Source: an uncultured Clostridium sp. (GTDB lineage: Bacteria > Bacillota > Clostridia > TANB77 > CAG-508). From it: 55,831 bases of DNA. Positions 1-9,400 of this stretch are shown here, piece after piece; position 1 is the stretch's first letter; each line of letters starts with the position of its first letter. The notes below the pieces were generated by a model. That model ran no database searches. It saw only the letters and a program-made list of their open reading frames with translations, and was not told where the DNA came from. The stretch is taken from contig CAOJFV010000005.1 in the NCBI GenBank assembly GCA_948434985.1, forward strand, positions 1 through 55,831. The letters run 5' to 3'. Position numbers and translations under genes: made by a program.

Positions 1-143
1 ATTTCCTATTTTTATTTCCTATATTAGGTGTGACATATCTATTGTAAACCTATAAGCTATCTACTTTTTTAAATAGCTACCATATCTTGTTAAAAGTAGT
101 GTAAACAAAATTATTATCTTATAATAGTAATATTCTTTATATA

Positions 144-179
144 AAAATGAGTTGCACTTTTTTAAGTGCAACTCATTTT
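144..179. terminator. bidirectional terminator after spoVS
   Basis: A perfect 16-base inverted repeat with a 4-base T loop (arms 144-159 and 164-179), with A/T-rich flanks on both sides. It lies 26 bases past the spoVS stop and would end the rny-ymdB-spoVS transcript. Positions 1-140 to its left are A/T-rich and show no gene. Confidence 0.85.
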
Positions 180-204
180 CAATTTATTTATAATATCACA
201 TATT

Positions 205-468
205 TTAAGCACGTGATTCTACTACTATTTTAATTCCTGTTCTATCTTCACCTTCTACTTGAACCTCCGCAAATGCTGGCACGCAAACCAGATCAACTCC
301 TGTTGGTGCTACAAATCCTCTTGCAATAGCTACTGCTTTTATAGCTTGATTTAATGCTCCTGCTCCTATTGCTTGCATTTCTGCTCTTTCATTTTCTTTT
401 ACCAAACCTGCAATTGCTCCTGCTACTGAATTTGGATTTGATTTTGATGAGATTTTTAAAACTTCCAT
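205..468 (-). CDS. spoVS: stage V sporulation protein S
   Basis: An 87-residue protein that matches SpoVS along its whole length: an N-terminal MEVLKISSKSNPNSVAGAIA block, a central QAIGAGALNQAIKAVAIARG block, and a C-terminal strand ending in IKIVVESRA. SpoVS is a small Alba-like fold protein needed for progress past stage V of sporulation; its biochemical role is unclear. TAGGAGG lies 9 bases upstream of the ATG. It is the last gene of the conserved rny-ymdB-spoVS order. One CGG triplet (267-269) is present but out of frame, and the gene is intact. Confidence 0.96.
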   Translation of the reverse strand: MEVLKISSKSNPNSVAGAIAGLVKENERAEMQAIGAGALNQAIKAVAIARGFVAPTGVDLVCVPAFAEVQVEGEDRTGIKIVVESRA

Positions 469-598
469 TGTTTCTGCCTCCTAAAATATAATTTTTTGTT
501 TCATTTTGAACATGTATATTTATATTATATTTTAGTTTCGTTGTCTAGTGTTTTTTATAAAAAACAAGAAGTTTTTGTCGTGTTTTTTCGCCATTTTT

Positions 599-1369
599 CT
601 ACATATTTAACAGTTCTATTTTCTTTACTCGACAAGTACTATCATCAAGTTCAAAAATACACCCATTTAGGACACAATTTCCTTCTGCCAATTTATATTT
701 TTCTGGTAAAGTAGTTTCAAATCTTTTTATAGATGCACTAACATCCATTCCTATAACAGATTTCTTAGGTCCAGTCATACCTATGTCTGTAATATAGCCT
801 GTTCCATTTTCTAATATTTGATAATCAGCTGTTTGTACATGAGTATGTGTTCCAAATACAATACTTACTCTTCCATCTAAATAATAACCCATAGCAATTT
901 TTTCTGCTGTTGCTTCTGCATGAAAATCTACTATTATACAATCTGCTTTACCTTCTAATTCTTTTAAAATATCATTTATCATTACAAATGGATTTTCTGA
1001 TAACACATTCATATCAGTTCTACCAATTAAATTTATTGTAGCAATTCTTTTTCCTTTACATTCTCTTATAGTATATCCTTTACCTTGAACACCTTTAGGA
1101 TAGTTTGCAGGTCTTATCAATTGTGGATGATCTATAAAATTAAAAATATCCTTTTTGCCCCAAGTATGATTTCCCATTGTAACTACATCTACACCCATAG
1201 CCAACATCTCTTTAAATAATTTTTCGGTAATTCCCATACCTCCTGCTGAATTTTCTCCATTCGCCACAATAAAATCTATTTGTTTTTCCTTTTTCAAATT
1301 AGGTATTATTTCTTTTGCTTTCTTTAGTCCACTTTCTCCTACTATATCTCCAACTGCTAAAATTTTCAA
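599..1369 (-). CDS. ymdB: YmdB-type metallophosphoesterase
   Basis: A 256-residue calcineurin-like phosphoesterase of the YmdB/TIGR00282 family. Known members hydrolyse 2',3'-cyclic nucleotides and affect biofilm and sporulation decisions. Metal-site motifs are visible: GDIVGESG at the N terminus, NGENSAGG near residue 40, GNHTW near residue 67, DFHAEATAE near residue 150 and GTHTHVQTAD near residue 175. The start is TTG with a GGAAGG Shine-Dalgarno. It lies between rny and spoVS as in Bacillus, but here 150 bases from a divergent foreign-looking gene that splits the usual rny-ymdB junction. Confidence 0.94.
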   Translation of the reverse strand: MKILAVGDIVGESGLKKAKEIIPNLKKEKQIDFIVANGENSAGGMGITEKLFKEMLAMGVDVVTMGNHTWGKKDIFNFIDHPQLIRPANYPKGVQGKGYTIRECKGKRIATINLIGRTDMNVLSENPFVMINDILKELEGKADCIIVDFHAEATAEKIAMGYYLDGRVSIVFGTHTHVQTADYQILENGTGYITDIGMTGPKKSVIGMDVSASIKRFETTLPEKYKLAEGNCVLNGCIFELDDSTCRVKKIELLNM

Positions 1370-1445
1370 AACACATCTTCCTTCCTATTTTATCTCTTCC
1401 TATTATACACTATATTTTTATAAATTGAAATATTTTTCATTATAT

Positions 1446-1474
1446 TTGATTTATGTTAATTTTTATGGTATAAT
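1446..1474 (+). promoter_or_regulatory. sigma-A-type promoter for the 1529 gene
   Basis: TTGATT at 1446-1451, a 17-base spacer, then a perfect TATAAT at 1469-1474. It faces the plus-strand gene at 1529, whose AGGAGG lies 7 bases before its ATG. Confidence 0.75.
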
Positions 1475-1528
1475 ATTATTAAGTAGTTTTTTTATATCTT
1501 GTTTCAATGAAAATAGGAGGAAAAAATA

Positions 1529-1804
1529 ATGAAGAAAACGAAAGGCAAAAACATCCGCAGCTATTCATACTCTTTCATAGTTGAAAAAGAAGATGATATC
1601 AGATCAAGGGTTATCATTTCTCGGAATAATTCCGAGTATTGCCAGTTCCTTGACGGTTCTTTCTTGAATCCTAATGGGATAGGCGCAAAGAAAATGCCTT
1701 TAAGCGAAATGGTACTACTGTGGAAGCATATGAACTACCATGACAATAGTGTTGTAGACCATTCTCTCACACTCTTCTGCAATAAGGATGTATTTACTCT
1801 TTAA
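1529..1804 (+). CDS. unknown 91-residue protein, GC-richer than its surroundings
   Basis: I do not recognise this protein. It is a complete unit: promoter at 1446-1474, AGGAGG Shine-Dalgarno, 91 codons and its own terminator at 1812-1838. Codon choice differs from its neighbours: AAC, TTC, ATC, CGC, CTG and GAG appear instead of A/T-ending codons, and the gene stands out as GC-rich. It contains an in-frame CGG at 1622-1624 (Ile-Ser-Arg-Asn-Asn). Under the rule seen in the host genes, reading would shift to +1 there and stop after about 44 residues. It therefore either breaks the rule, is misread in this host, or is a recent arrival. It has no clear membrane segment or signal peptide. It sits inside the normally contiguous rny-ymdB pair, on the opposite strand. 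Confidence 0.7.
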   Translation: MKKTKGKNIRSYSYSFIVEKEDDIRSRVIISRNNSEYCQFLDGSFLNPNGIGAKKMPLSEMVLLWKHMNYHDNSVVDHSLTLFCNKDVFTL

Positions 1805-1811
1805 GCTTCAA

Positions 1812-1842
1812 AAAGACCAGTGCTGTGCACTGGTCTTTCTTT
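1812..1842. terminator. terminator shared by the 1529 gene and rny
   Basis: A perfect 12-base stem (1812-1823 with 1827-1838) and a 3-base loop, followed by T-rich sequence on the plus strand and A-rich sequence before it. It would end both the 1529 gene and, from the other side, rny, whose stop is at 1843. Confidence 0.85.
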
Positions 1843-3384
1843 TTATTTTGCGTATGTTATTACTCTTGATTCTCTTATAACATTTACTTTAATTTGTCCT
1901 GGATAATCCATTTCGTCTTCTACACGTTTTGCTATATCTCTTGCCATAATTGTCATCTCTGCATCAGATACTTTTTCTGGTTTTACAATAATTCTTACTT
2001 CACGTCCTGCTTGTATTGCAAATGATTTATCTACTCCTTCAAAAGAATCTGCTATTTCTTCAAGTTGCTCTAATCTCTTTATGTATGCTTCTAGAGTTTC
2101 TTTTCTTGCTCCTGGACGAGATGCACTTATTGCATCTGCTGCTTGTACAAGTACAGCCTCTAAAGTTTGAGCTTCAACATCTCCATGGTGTGCTTCTACT
2201 GCATTTATTACTAATGGATTTTCTTTATATTTCTTCAATACATCTACACCAATTTCAACATGAGTTCCCTCCATATCATGATCTAATGCTTTTCCTATAT
2301 CATGTAATAAACCAGCTCTTCTTGCTCTTTTTGCATCAAGACCTAATTCATCTGCCATAATTCTTGCAAGGTTTGCAACCTCTATTGAGTGATTTAATAC
2401 ATTTTGTCCATAACTTGTTCTGTATTTTAATTTGCCTATTAATTTAACTAAATCTGGATGAAGTCCTATTACTCCTGCTTCTAGTGTTGCTCTTTCTCCC
2501 TCTGCTTTAATGGTTGCTTCAACTTCTTCTTTTGCTTTTTCAACCATTTCTTCAATTTTTGCAGGATGAATTCTTCCATCTTCAATTAATTTTTCAAGTG
2601 CTATTTTTGCAACTTCTCTTCTTAATGGGTCAAATCCTGATAAAATCACAGCTTCTGGTGTATCATCTATTATAAGGTCTATTCCTGTTAAGGTTTCTAA
2701 TGCTTTAATATTTCTTCCTTCTCTACCTATAATTCTTCCTTTCATATCATCATTTGGAAGGTTTACTATTGATACGGTAGTTTCTGAAGTATGATCAGCT
2801 GCACATTTTTGAACAGCATATGTTAAAAGTTCTCTTGCCTTTTTTACTGATTCTTCTTTAGCCTTTTGTTCTTCTTCTCTAATTATAGCTGCTGTTTCAT
2901 TTTTTATTGTTTTTGCAGTCTCATCAAGTAATATTCTCTTCGCTTCTTCACTAGTAAATCCTGAAATTTTTTGAAGTTCTTCTAATTCTTTTTGTTTTAA
3001 TTCATTTAATTCTTCTTCTTTATCTTGTATTTCTTTATCACGTTTATCAAAATCCCTTTCCTTATGTTCTAAAGCTTCTTCCTTTCTATCTAGATTTTCT
3101 TCCTTCTGCATAATTCTTGATTCTTGTTTTTGTACTTCGCCTCTTCTTTCTCTAATCTCTTGTTCTAAAACTTGTCTTTCTTGCATAATTTGTTCTTTTG
3201 CTTTAAAAATTTCTTCTTTTTTAATATTCTCTGCTTCTTTATTTGCAAGTTCTAATATTTTCTTTGCTTCAGTTTCTGCACCTTCGATTTTAGATTCAGC
3301 TATTCTTTTTCTAATTAATACACCAACAGGTATAAAAACAACAGCTGAGATTAGAATAGTGGCGATAATGATTATAATTTCCAT
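1843..3384 (-). CDS. rny: ribonuclease Y
   Basis: About 513 residues. Order of parts: N-terminal membrane anchor (roughly residues 1-22), a long charged coiled coil (about 30-200), a KH RNA-binding domain with [19 protein letters not shown] (about 215-235), and an HD domain with [10 protein letters not shown] (about 365). RNase Y is the membrane-bound endoribonuclease that starts mRNA decay in Firmicutes. I place the start at 3384 because AGAGG is 9 bases upstream; an ATG at 3390 would leave only 3. It heads the rny-ymdB-spoVS order. No in-frame CGG. Confidence 0.97.
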   Translation of the reverse strand: MEIIIIIATILISAVVFIPVGVLIRKRIAESKIEGAETEAKKILELANKEAENIKKEEIFKAKEQIMQERQVLEQEIRERRGEVQKQESRIMQKEENLDRKEEALEHKERDFDKRDKEIQDKEEELNELKQKELEELQKISGFTSEEAKRILLDETAKTIKNETAAIIREEEQKAKEESVKKARELLTYAVQKCAADHTSETTVSIVNLPNDDMKGRIIGREGRNIKALETLTGIDLIIDDTPEAVILSGFDPLRREVAKIALEKLIEDGRIHPAKIEEMVEKAKEEVEATIKAEGERATLEAGVIGLHPDLVKLIGKLKYRTSYGQNVLNHSIEVANLARIMADELGLDAKRARRAGLLHDIGKALDHDMEGTHVEIGVDVLKKYKENPLVINAVEAHHGDVEAQTLEAVLVQAADAISASRPGARKETLEAYIKRLEQLEEIADSFEGVDKSFAIQAGREVRIIVKPEKVSDAEMTIMARDIAKRVEDEMDYPGQIKVNVIRESRVITYAK

Positions 3385-3520
3385 AATCATACACCTCTTT
3401 CTTCTATTTATTTTTCAATGTTCGATAATAATATATCTATTTCTTAATCTTTATAATATATTAAACCTACTCTTTTATTTTATATGTATTATTGTAAACT
3501 GTCAAGTGATTAGCCAAAAA

Positions 3521-3550
3521 AATACCAGTTACTTTTTAGTAACTGGTATT
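3521..3550 (-). terminator. terminator after the 3559 gene
   Basis: A 12-base perfect stem (3521-3532 with 3539-3550) with a 6-base loop. On the minus strand it is followed by a run of seven T, just past the stop of the small gene at 3559. Confidence 0.85.
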
Positions 3551-3558
3551 TTATACTC

Positions 3559-3807
3559 TTACTTGTTTTTATTCTTTTTACCAAATGTTATATCTTGGAA
3601 TAAGAAATCTTTAAAATCTTGCCAAGTTAATTCTATATGTAAAAAGTCATTTAAATCATCTTCAAATTTTTGTTGTGCAGGGGTTAATTCAACTTTTATT
3701 TCTTGAAATAAAAATGCTTTAACTTTTGGCCATACTCCTACTTTTGCTGGTAAGTTAGAATTTGCCACAACCTCTGTTTCTACTCCACCAAATATTTTTT
3801 CACTCAT
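3559..3807 (-). CDS. hypothetical protein, 82 residues
   Basis: I do not recognise a named family. The protein is small, with many aromatic and acidic residues and a basic tail (GKKNKNK). It has no cysteines, signal peptide or membrane segment. GAGGAGG lies 10 bases before the ATG, and a strong terminator follows, so it looks like a single-gene transcript. It carries no CGG. The composition (repeated FLFQ, WQDFKDF) suggests a soluble helical protein, but that is inference only. Confidence 0.7.
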   Translation of the reverse strand: MSEKIFGGVETEVVANSNLPAKVGVWPKVKAFLFQEIKVELTPAQQKFEDDLNDFLHIELTWQDFKDFLFQDITFGKKNKNK

Positions 3808-3932
3808 TTTGTTCGTCCTCCTCTTTCGTTTTATTCATTTGTTAGTATATTTATACTATATACTATCGAATTTATCAATAGTTTATACGATTTTTATTGT
3901 TAAATATTGGTTACAGAGTTGTTACGATTTTG

Positions 3933-5244
3933 TTACACGTTTTCTATTTCTCCTGTTAATCCATCTTTATAGATATCATTAATCTTTACATTTACTATTT
4001 CGTTTTCTATTCCTTCTTTATTAGTTTTGACATATACATTGATATAATTTGTAGTATGTCCTTTTATAAATTCACCTTCTCTTTCTTCTAATAGCACAAA
4101 TACTTCTTTCTTAATATATTTTTTGTTATGTTCTAGCTCTTTTTGGTTAGATAGCTCAATTAATTTATTACTTCTTAATTCTTTTAAATTACCGTCTATT
4201 TGATTTTCCATAACAGCTGCTTTTGTTCCTTTTCTTGGTGAATATTTAAATATATGCATTTTATAAAAATCTATTTTATCTAAGTATTGATAAGTATCTA
4301 GAAATTCCTTTTTTGATTCTCCTGGAAAACCTACTATAATATCAGTTGTTAAAGCTACATTTGGATAATTTTCTTTAATTAAGTTTGTAGCATTTTCAAA
4401 TTCTTTAGTTGTATATCTTCTATTCATTCTTTTTAAAGTTTCGTCACATCCACTTTGTAAAGATAAATGAAAATGATCACATATTTTTTCTAAACTCACT
4501 AGTTCTTTAATAAACTTTTCATCTATTATTGTTGGTTCTATAGAACCTAAACGAATCCTTTTTATTCCTTCTATCTTATTTATTTCTTTTAACAAATCTA
4601 TTAAACCAATATCTTCCTTAAAGTCTTTTCCATATGACGCAATATGTATTCCTGTTATAACAACTTCTTTAATACCTTGTTTTGAAATTTCTGTTATTTC
4701 ATCTACTACATCTTTTATACTCCTACTTCTAACTCTTCCTCGTGCATATGGTATTATACAGTATGAGCAAAATCTGTCACATCCATCTTGAACTTTTATA
4801 ACGGCTCTTGTTTTTTCTGTATATGCTGCTACTTCAAATTCGATAGCACATTTTTCTTTCATTATATCTGCTACTATGTCTTCTTTTTTATTTTTCTTTG
4901 TAAAATCTTCTATATATTTAACAATATCTTTTTTCTCACTATTTCCAAGTACAATATCAATATCTTCTATTTTATCTAACTCATCTTTAGCGACTTGTGC
5001 ATAACAACCTGTAACAACTAATATCGCAGACTCGTTATTATCTTTAACTCTTCTTATAATTTGTCTTGATTTTCTATCAGACATATTTGTTACTGTACAC
5101 GTATTTATAACATATATATCTGCTTTTTCTTCATAGTCTACTGCTTCATATCCATTTTCTATAAATTTTTGCCTCATTGCATTTGTTTCATATTGATTAA
5201 CCTTACAACCGCAATGTGTAAAATGCTACTTTTCTATTTTCCAT
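3933..5244 (-). CDS. mtaB: MtaB-type tRNA methylthiotransferase, read through a CGG +1 site
   Basis: MtaB converts t6A37 to ms2t6A37 in tRNAs. The protein, 436 residues after repair, has the UPF0004 domain, a radical-SAM cluster CDRFCSYC near residue 155, and a C-terminal TRAM-like region. An open frame starts only at 5177 and lacks the conserved N terminus. The missing part is present: ATG at 5244 with an AAGG Shine-Dalgarno, then MENRKVAFYTL, then CGG (5211-5209) and a stop two codons later. Dropping the C gives TLGCKVNQYETNAMRQ, the family motif carrying the first cysteine (Cys13) of the auxiliary 4Fe-4S cluster. Without the shift the enzyme would lose that ligand. Confidence 0.9.
5209..5211 (-). 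other. CGG +1 recoding site in mtaB (Gly12)
   Basis: Zero frame ...ACA TTG CGG TTG TAA. Repaired reading ACA TTG (C) GGT TGT AAG gives Thr-Leu-Gly-Cys-Lys, conserved in MtaB. Fourth base T. Confidence 0.9.
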
Positions 5245-5285
5245 ATTATTGCTACCTTTCTTTATTAAGAATTTATAATTTCAAA

Positions 5286-5306
5286 GGGTTGCATATCATA
5301 CAACCC
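5286..5306 (-). terminator. possible terminator between mreB and mtaB
   Basis: A short hairpin (GGGTTG with CAACCC, 9-base loop) just past the mreB stop. Only a weak T run follows on the minus strand, so it may be leaky. Confidence 0.4.
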
Positions 5307-5336
5307 CTACCTCCATTTACATTTTTTAACTTTTAA

Positions 5337-6341
5337 TTATAATCTTGTTTTTCCTTCTAACGAATCTAAATTGTCTAGTGCTTTTCCCGTTCCTAGTGCA
5401 ACACAAGATACACTATCTTGTGCTATCATAACATTTATTCCTGTTTTTTCTTGTAAAAGTTTATCTAGTCCATCAACTAAACATCCTCCACCAGTCATAT
5501 AAATTCCTTTATCACTTATATCTGCAGCAAGTTCTGGTGGTGTTTTTTCTAATACTGAATGAACAGCATCAACAATCATCATTGCTGGCTCTGTTAATGC
5601 TTCCATCATTTCGCTTGAATGGATTGTTATTGTTTTAGGAAGACCTGTAATTAAATCTCTTCCTCTAATATCCATTTCCATATCTTGAATTTTAGGATAT
5701 ACACAACCAATATTTACCTTTAAATCTTCTGCCGTTCTTTCTCCAATCATAACATTATGTTTTTTCTTTATATATTTTACAATGTATTCATCAAATTTAT
5801 CTCCTGCTACTTTAAGTGAAGTACTTACAACAGAACCTCCAAGAGAAATAACAGCTACGTCTGTAGTTCCTCCACCTATATCTACAATCATATTTCCACA
5901 AGGTCTTGATATATCAATACCAGCACCAATAGCTGCCGCAATTGGTTCTTCTATTAAATATACTTTTCTTGCTCCTGCTTGAGATGCAGCATCAATAACA
6001 GCCTTCTTTTCTACTTCTGTTACTTGTGAAGGAATACAAATCATAATTCTTGGAGCAAATATAAATTTACCACATACTTTATTAATAAAATGTTTAAGCA
6101 TCTTTTCTGTTACAGTATAATCAGAAATAACACCATCTTTTAATGGTCTTGTTGCAACAATATTTCCTGGCGTTCTACCAAGCATCCTTCTTGCTTCTTG
6201 TCCAACTGCTAATACCTCTTTAGTATTATTATCAATTGCAACAACAGATGGTTCTCTTAGTACTATTCCTTTTCCTTTTACGTATGCTATAACTGTTGCA
6301 GTACCCAAATCTATTCCTATATCTTGCCCAAAACCAAACAT
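5337..6341 (-). CDS. mreB: rod-shape determining protein MreB/Mbl
   Basis: A 334-residue bacterial actin. The phosphate-1 loop DIGIDLGTATV is at the N terminus and the phosphate-2 loop DIGGGTTDVAVIS near residue 155. A PRIMICIPSQVTEVEKKA block and a C-terminal adenosine motif MTGGGCLVDGLD (near 285) follow. MreB forms membrane-bound filaments that guide cylindrical wall synthesis. AAAGGA lies upstream of the ATG. The gene stands without mreC or mreD, so it is more Mbl-like in context; the sequence alone does not separate the paralogues. No in-frame CGG. Confidence 0.95.
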   Translation of the reverse strand: MFGFGQDIGIDLGTATVIAYVKGKGIVLREPSVVAIDNNTKEVLAVGQEARRMLGRTPGNIVATRPLKDGVISDYTVTEKMLKHFINKVCGKFIFAPRIMICIPSQVTEVEKKAVIDAASQAGARKVYLIEEPIAAAIGAGIDISRPCGNMIVDIGGGTTDVAVISLGGSVVSTSLKVAGDKFDEYIVKYIKKKHNVMIGERTAEDLKVNIGCVYPKIQDMEMDIRGRDLITGLPKTITIHSSEMMEALTEPAMMIVDAVHSVLEKTPPELAADISDKGIYMTGGGCLVDGLDKLLQEKTGINVMIAQDSVSCVALGTGKALDNLDSLEGKTRL

Positions 6342-6456
6342 ATATATCGTTCCTTTCTAGCTATATCTATTATATTATTTCCCTATTTTTACAAATTCAT
6401 TACAATTATATTACATATGTGGAAAAATAGCAATAGATTTTTGGGAATTGTTAAAA

Positions 6457-7179
6457 TTATTCAATTACATCAACTGCATTACTCTTTTCTAATCCTTCTA
6501 AATTATAATATGAATCTGGAATCCTTCCTACAATAATGTTTTCAGCAATTAATACTTGGTTTGATATGCCCTGTTCAAATGTAGTATATGGAGTTAATAT
6601 GTTTACTTTACAATCTACTTGTAAATAAATTCTATGTATTGTTTGGTTTATTCCTGCAGATTTAAACTCACTCCTTAAATCTGTTTCGACATTCCCTACT
6701 GTAGAAAGTGTAACATTAACTATAGGTCCCCTTCCAGAAAATATCTTGGTTCCAGTAAAACTTCCAAGTCGTATTCCAATTTGTTCTTGTTCTACTTCAT
6801 TAAGTCTTTTTTGAACCTTCTCTGCTACGTCTGATATTATAAGGTTAATTGGAACAATATTAGATTTTATCATACTTATATTATCATTTGAATCCTTATA
6901 TATTGTAACTAAATCTTCATATTTATAATTATTTATTACTTTAGTAGACTCCTCATTACAAATAATAGTTGCTATGCTCTTTGCTTTATCTTTACAAAGT
7001 GTTTCAAAAATTGGTGTTATACTATGAATAGCCATAGTAAAGGTTACTATGGCTATACTTAGAATTGTAATGAATTTCATTACTTTTTTATTCTTATCAT
7101 TCTTCATTTTTGGAATTTGAATTTTTTTGTATACCACCTTAGGTAATTTTATTCTCTTTCTAGAATATATCATATCCAT
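6457..7179 (-). CDS. yunB: sporulation protein YunB
   Basis: A 240-residue YunB-family protein. It has a basic N terminus, one membrane segment near residues 34-52 (MKFITILSIAIVTFTMAIHS), then a large outside domain including IGIRLGSFTGTKIFSGRGP and the C-terminal VLIAENIIVGRIPDSYYN. YunB is made in the mother cell during sporulation; its molecular role is unknown. It lies directly downstream of the SPOCS/LysM gene with a 27-base gap, so the two are probably co-transcribed as a sporulation unit. Confidence 0.85.
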   Translation of the reverse strand: MDMIYSRKRIKLPKVVYKKIQIPKMKNDKNKKVMKFITILSIAIVTFTMAIHSITPIFETLCKDKAKSIATIICNEESTKVINNYKYEDLVTIYKDSNDNISMIKSNIVPINLIISDVAEKVQKRLNEVEQEQIGIRLGSFTGTKIFSGRGPIVNVTLSTVGNVETDLRSEFKSAGINQTIHRIYLQVDCKVNILTPYTTFEQGISNQVLIAENIIVGRIPDSYYNLEGLEKSNAVDVIE

Positions 7180-7206
7180 ATCTAAATCATTCCTTTATGG
7201 TATATG

Positions 7207-8760
7207 TTATGCAATTTCTTCTTTCCTTGTGTATACATATTTAGGAATAAATAATTGTTGTCCGGGATAAATTTTATTTACATCTTCAATATTATTTACT
7301 CTTGCTATATCTGCAACTGTGCTTCTAAACTTTTTAGCAATTCCCCATAATGTGTCTCCTGGTTTTACAAAATATATTACCATACTATAAATTTGTCTAT
7401 CTCTTGTTTCATCAATATTAACCTCATCTATAATATTTATTTTTATAGTATTTGACATACTTAATTTAAATTCTAAATCGACTTTAGTTTCTATTTGACC
7501 ATCTGCCCCAACAACAAAGTCTTGATTTACTATTTCTATCGCTGTATCTATACTCATATTTTGAGATATTTCCGCAGAATCCACATTAAAGTTAAATGGT
7601 AATTTCATTTGTTTTACTTGAATTCCTAAAGTATTGCTAGATGCAAAAATAAAGTTTAGTTCAAGTTCTCCTTCATACATTACTCTAGATTTAGTAATAT
7701 TTCTATTTAATATAACTGGTCTTACATCTACATCATATATCTCATTTCCATTTATTTCTGGTACCATAACTCTTTCTCTTATGTTACACATTTCTTTTAC
7801 TTCACATTTATTTGACATTGTATTTACGCATCTTTGGTTAAATCCTAAACATTCACTTGGACTATATAAATCTTCAATAACATTTACATCCTTATTCTCA
7901 TATACTCTTGCATAAAGTTCCACTTCTATTTCTACATATATTGAATGTTCTTCTACCGAATTTGGCTTTACAAGCATATTTTTTAGTTTGTATTTCATAT
8001 CACATATATTAGAATCATCTATGTTTTCAATATCTACAAATCCCATTACAGGAATTCTATTTTCTACTACTTTAATTCTGTTATCTTCTGTAAGATACAT
8101 CATTTTAACTAAAATATCAGCTTTACCTAATACTTTGTTATAACTTATTTTTATATCCTTATTCACTATAGATAAATCTACTTTCAATATTTCTGCAAGA
8201 TTATCAATATTGTCTATTACTATAGTATCCTTTGCATTTGTTTTTGAACACCCTTCTCCTACTAACGAGTTAACATTTAGATTAGATTCTAAAACTTGCA
8301 CATCTTGTATATTATTAATTTGTCTTATGATATCTACATCCTCATTTGAATAAACACTCATTTCAAATTGTAATGTTGCTTTAACATTGATTTTTCTTCC
8401 ATTTAAAATTTTACATTCTATAGATTTAATTGTTACATTCTCATCTAAGCTCATATCTCCAGTGCAACCATCAAAGTCTAAAACTTGGCTAAAATCAATA
8501 TTGGTATTTAAGCTTCTTATAGCTTCATCTTGATTGTCTGCAAGATAAATTACATATACATTTACATCACCATCAATTTTTATTTTTCCATCTAATACTT
8601 CTTTTTTATATATACATACATTTCCTGTTGTATTTATTGTGTTTAATATATCAGGCTTTACATCTGGTACTATCATATCACCTTCTACTACAACTGTTTC
8701 GCTTTTTTGTCCTACAATTTTATTTAATACAAATTTCTCCTTTGTCACATCTACTTGCAT
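7207..8760 (-). CDS. SPOCS (DUF3794) and LysM domain protein
   Basis: A 517-residue protein. The first ~460 residues are made of repeated SPOCS/DUF3794 units, with typical phrases VVEGDMIVPDVKPDIL at the start and MVPEINGNEIYDVDV in the middle. The last ~50 residues form a LysM domain (FVKPGDTLWGIAKKF ... NKIYPGQQLFIP) that binds peptidoglycan or chitin-like polymers. Such proteins are found in the spore envelope of Clostridia. GAGGAGG precedes the ATG. There is no signal peptide, which fits a mother-cell cytoplasmic coat protein. Three CGG triplets, all out of frame. Confidence 0.88.
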   Translation of the reverse strand: MQVDVTKEKFVLNKIVGQKSETVVVEGDMIVPDVKPDILNTINTTGNVCIYKKEVLDGKIKIDGDVNVYVIYLADNQDEAIRSLNTNIDFSQVLDFDGCTGDMSLDENVTIKSIECKILNGRKINVKATLQFEMSVYSNEDVDIIRQINNIQDVQVLESNLNVNSLVGEGCSKTNAKDTIVIDNIDNLAEILKVDLSIVNKDIKISYNKVLGKADILVKMMYLTEDNRIKVVENRIPVMGFVDIENIDDSNICDMKYKLKNMLVKPNSVEEHSIYVEIEVELYARVYENKDVNVIEDLYSPSECLGFNQRCVNTMSNKCEVKEMCNIRERVMVPEINGNEIYDVDVRPVILNRNITKSRVMYEGELELNFIFASSNTLGIQVKQMKLPFNFNVDSAEISQNMSIDTAIEIVNQDFVVGADGQIETKVDLEFKLSMSNTIKINIIDEVNIDETRDRQIYSMVIYFVKPGDTLWGIAKKFRSTVADIARVNNIEDVNKIYPGQQLFIPKYVYTRKEEIA

Positions 8761-8820
8761 TGTTAATTCCTCCTCTTTTTTTATTTAGTTTATAGTAATG
8801 TATATTAAGAGGACAAAAAA

Positions 8821-8850
8821 AAATTCCTAAATAGTAGGAATTTTTTTAAA
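8821..8850. terminator. small terminator between veg and the SPOCS gene
   Basis: A 9-base perfect stem (8821-8829 with 8835-8843), with an A run before and a T run after, so it can act in both directions. Confidence 0.65.
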
Positions 8851-8894
8851 ATAAACATTACAAAGAAAAATTGCTTTGCAATATTAAATTTAAC

Positions 8895-8937
8895 ATAATT
8901 AGAAAAAATCTAGCAAAACTAGATTTTTTCTAATTAT
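8895..8937 (-). terminator. terminator overlapping the end of veg
   Basis: A long perfect inverted repeat (8895-8913 with 8919-8937) that includes the veg stop codon. A second hairpin follows 50 bases later. Confidence 0.7.
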
Positions 8938-9227
8938 AAATTTTTTTGTTTTTTTGTTTCTACTGGTGGTGGTACAATTGGATTAAAATTTTCACCATCA
9001 AATAGGCTCACTTCCACTGTTCTTGTTAATACATCAGTATAACTATATGTAACATTTCTATCATTTTCATCATATTTAACTATAAATAAGTTAGGATATG
9101 CTTTTTCTATTGTGGCTTCTTTCTCAAAATATTTACTTCTTCCTAATGTTCCTTTTACCATTATTTTTTGTCCTATGTTTTCTGTAATGTCTGTTTTTAA
9201 ATTTGTGATATCATCTCTGTAAATCAT
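8934..9227 (-). CDS. veg: Veg protein
   Basis: A 97-residue Veg (DUF1021) protein, identified by IGQKIMVKGTLGRSK and the following strand-rich stretch IEKAYPNLFIVKYDE...TYSYTDVLTRTVEVSLFDG. In Bacillus, Veg is a highly expressed small protein linked to biofilm matrix control and spore outgrowth. I choose the ATG at 9227, preceded by GGGTGAT, over a GTG four codons upstream. The yabG-veg order matches Bacillus. Confidence 0.92.
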   Translation of the reverse strand: MIYRDDITNLKTDITENIGQKIMVKGTLGRSKYFEKEATIEKAYPNLFIVKYDENDRNVTYSYTDVLTRTVEVSLFDGENFNPIVPPPVETKKQKNL

Positions 9228-9400
9228 TTTATCACCCACTTCATTATTATGTTGTGATTATATCATTTGTGCAGTAAAATGTCAAAAAAGAGACTCTTGT
9301 GTAATTACTTGTTTTTGCTTAGATTTCAAGTATTTTGCGTTTATGTTACATTTATATTACATTGATGTTACATTAATGTTTCGTTTTTTATGTTATAGTA

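Noticed and set aside
496..714. Plus-strand 72-residue frame over the ymdB end
   Set aside because: It overlaps the 3' end of ymdB, has no ribosome site, and its Phe/Leu/Tyr-rich make-up comes from antisense A/T-rich DNA.
2016..2360. Plus-strand open frames inside rny and many similar frames on the opposite strand of other genes
   Set aside because: They are Leu/Ser-rich antisense shadows of clear genes, with no ribosome sites of their own.
9344..9380. Three TTACATT repeats as a CRISPR or regulator array
   Set aside because: Units are about 12 bases apart, short and A/T-rich; chance is likely and no spacer-repeat structure exists.
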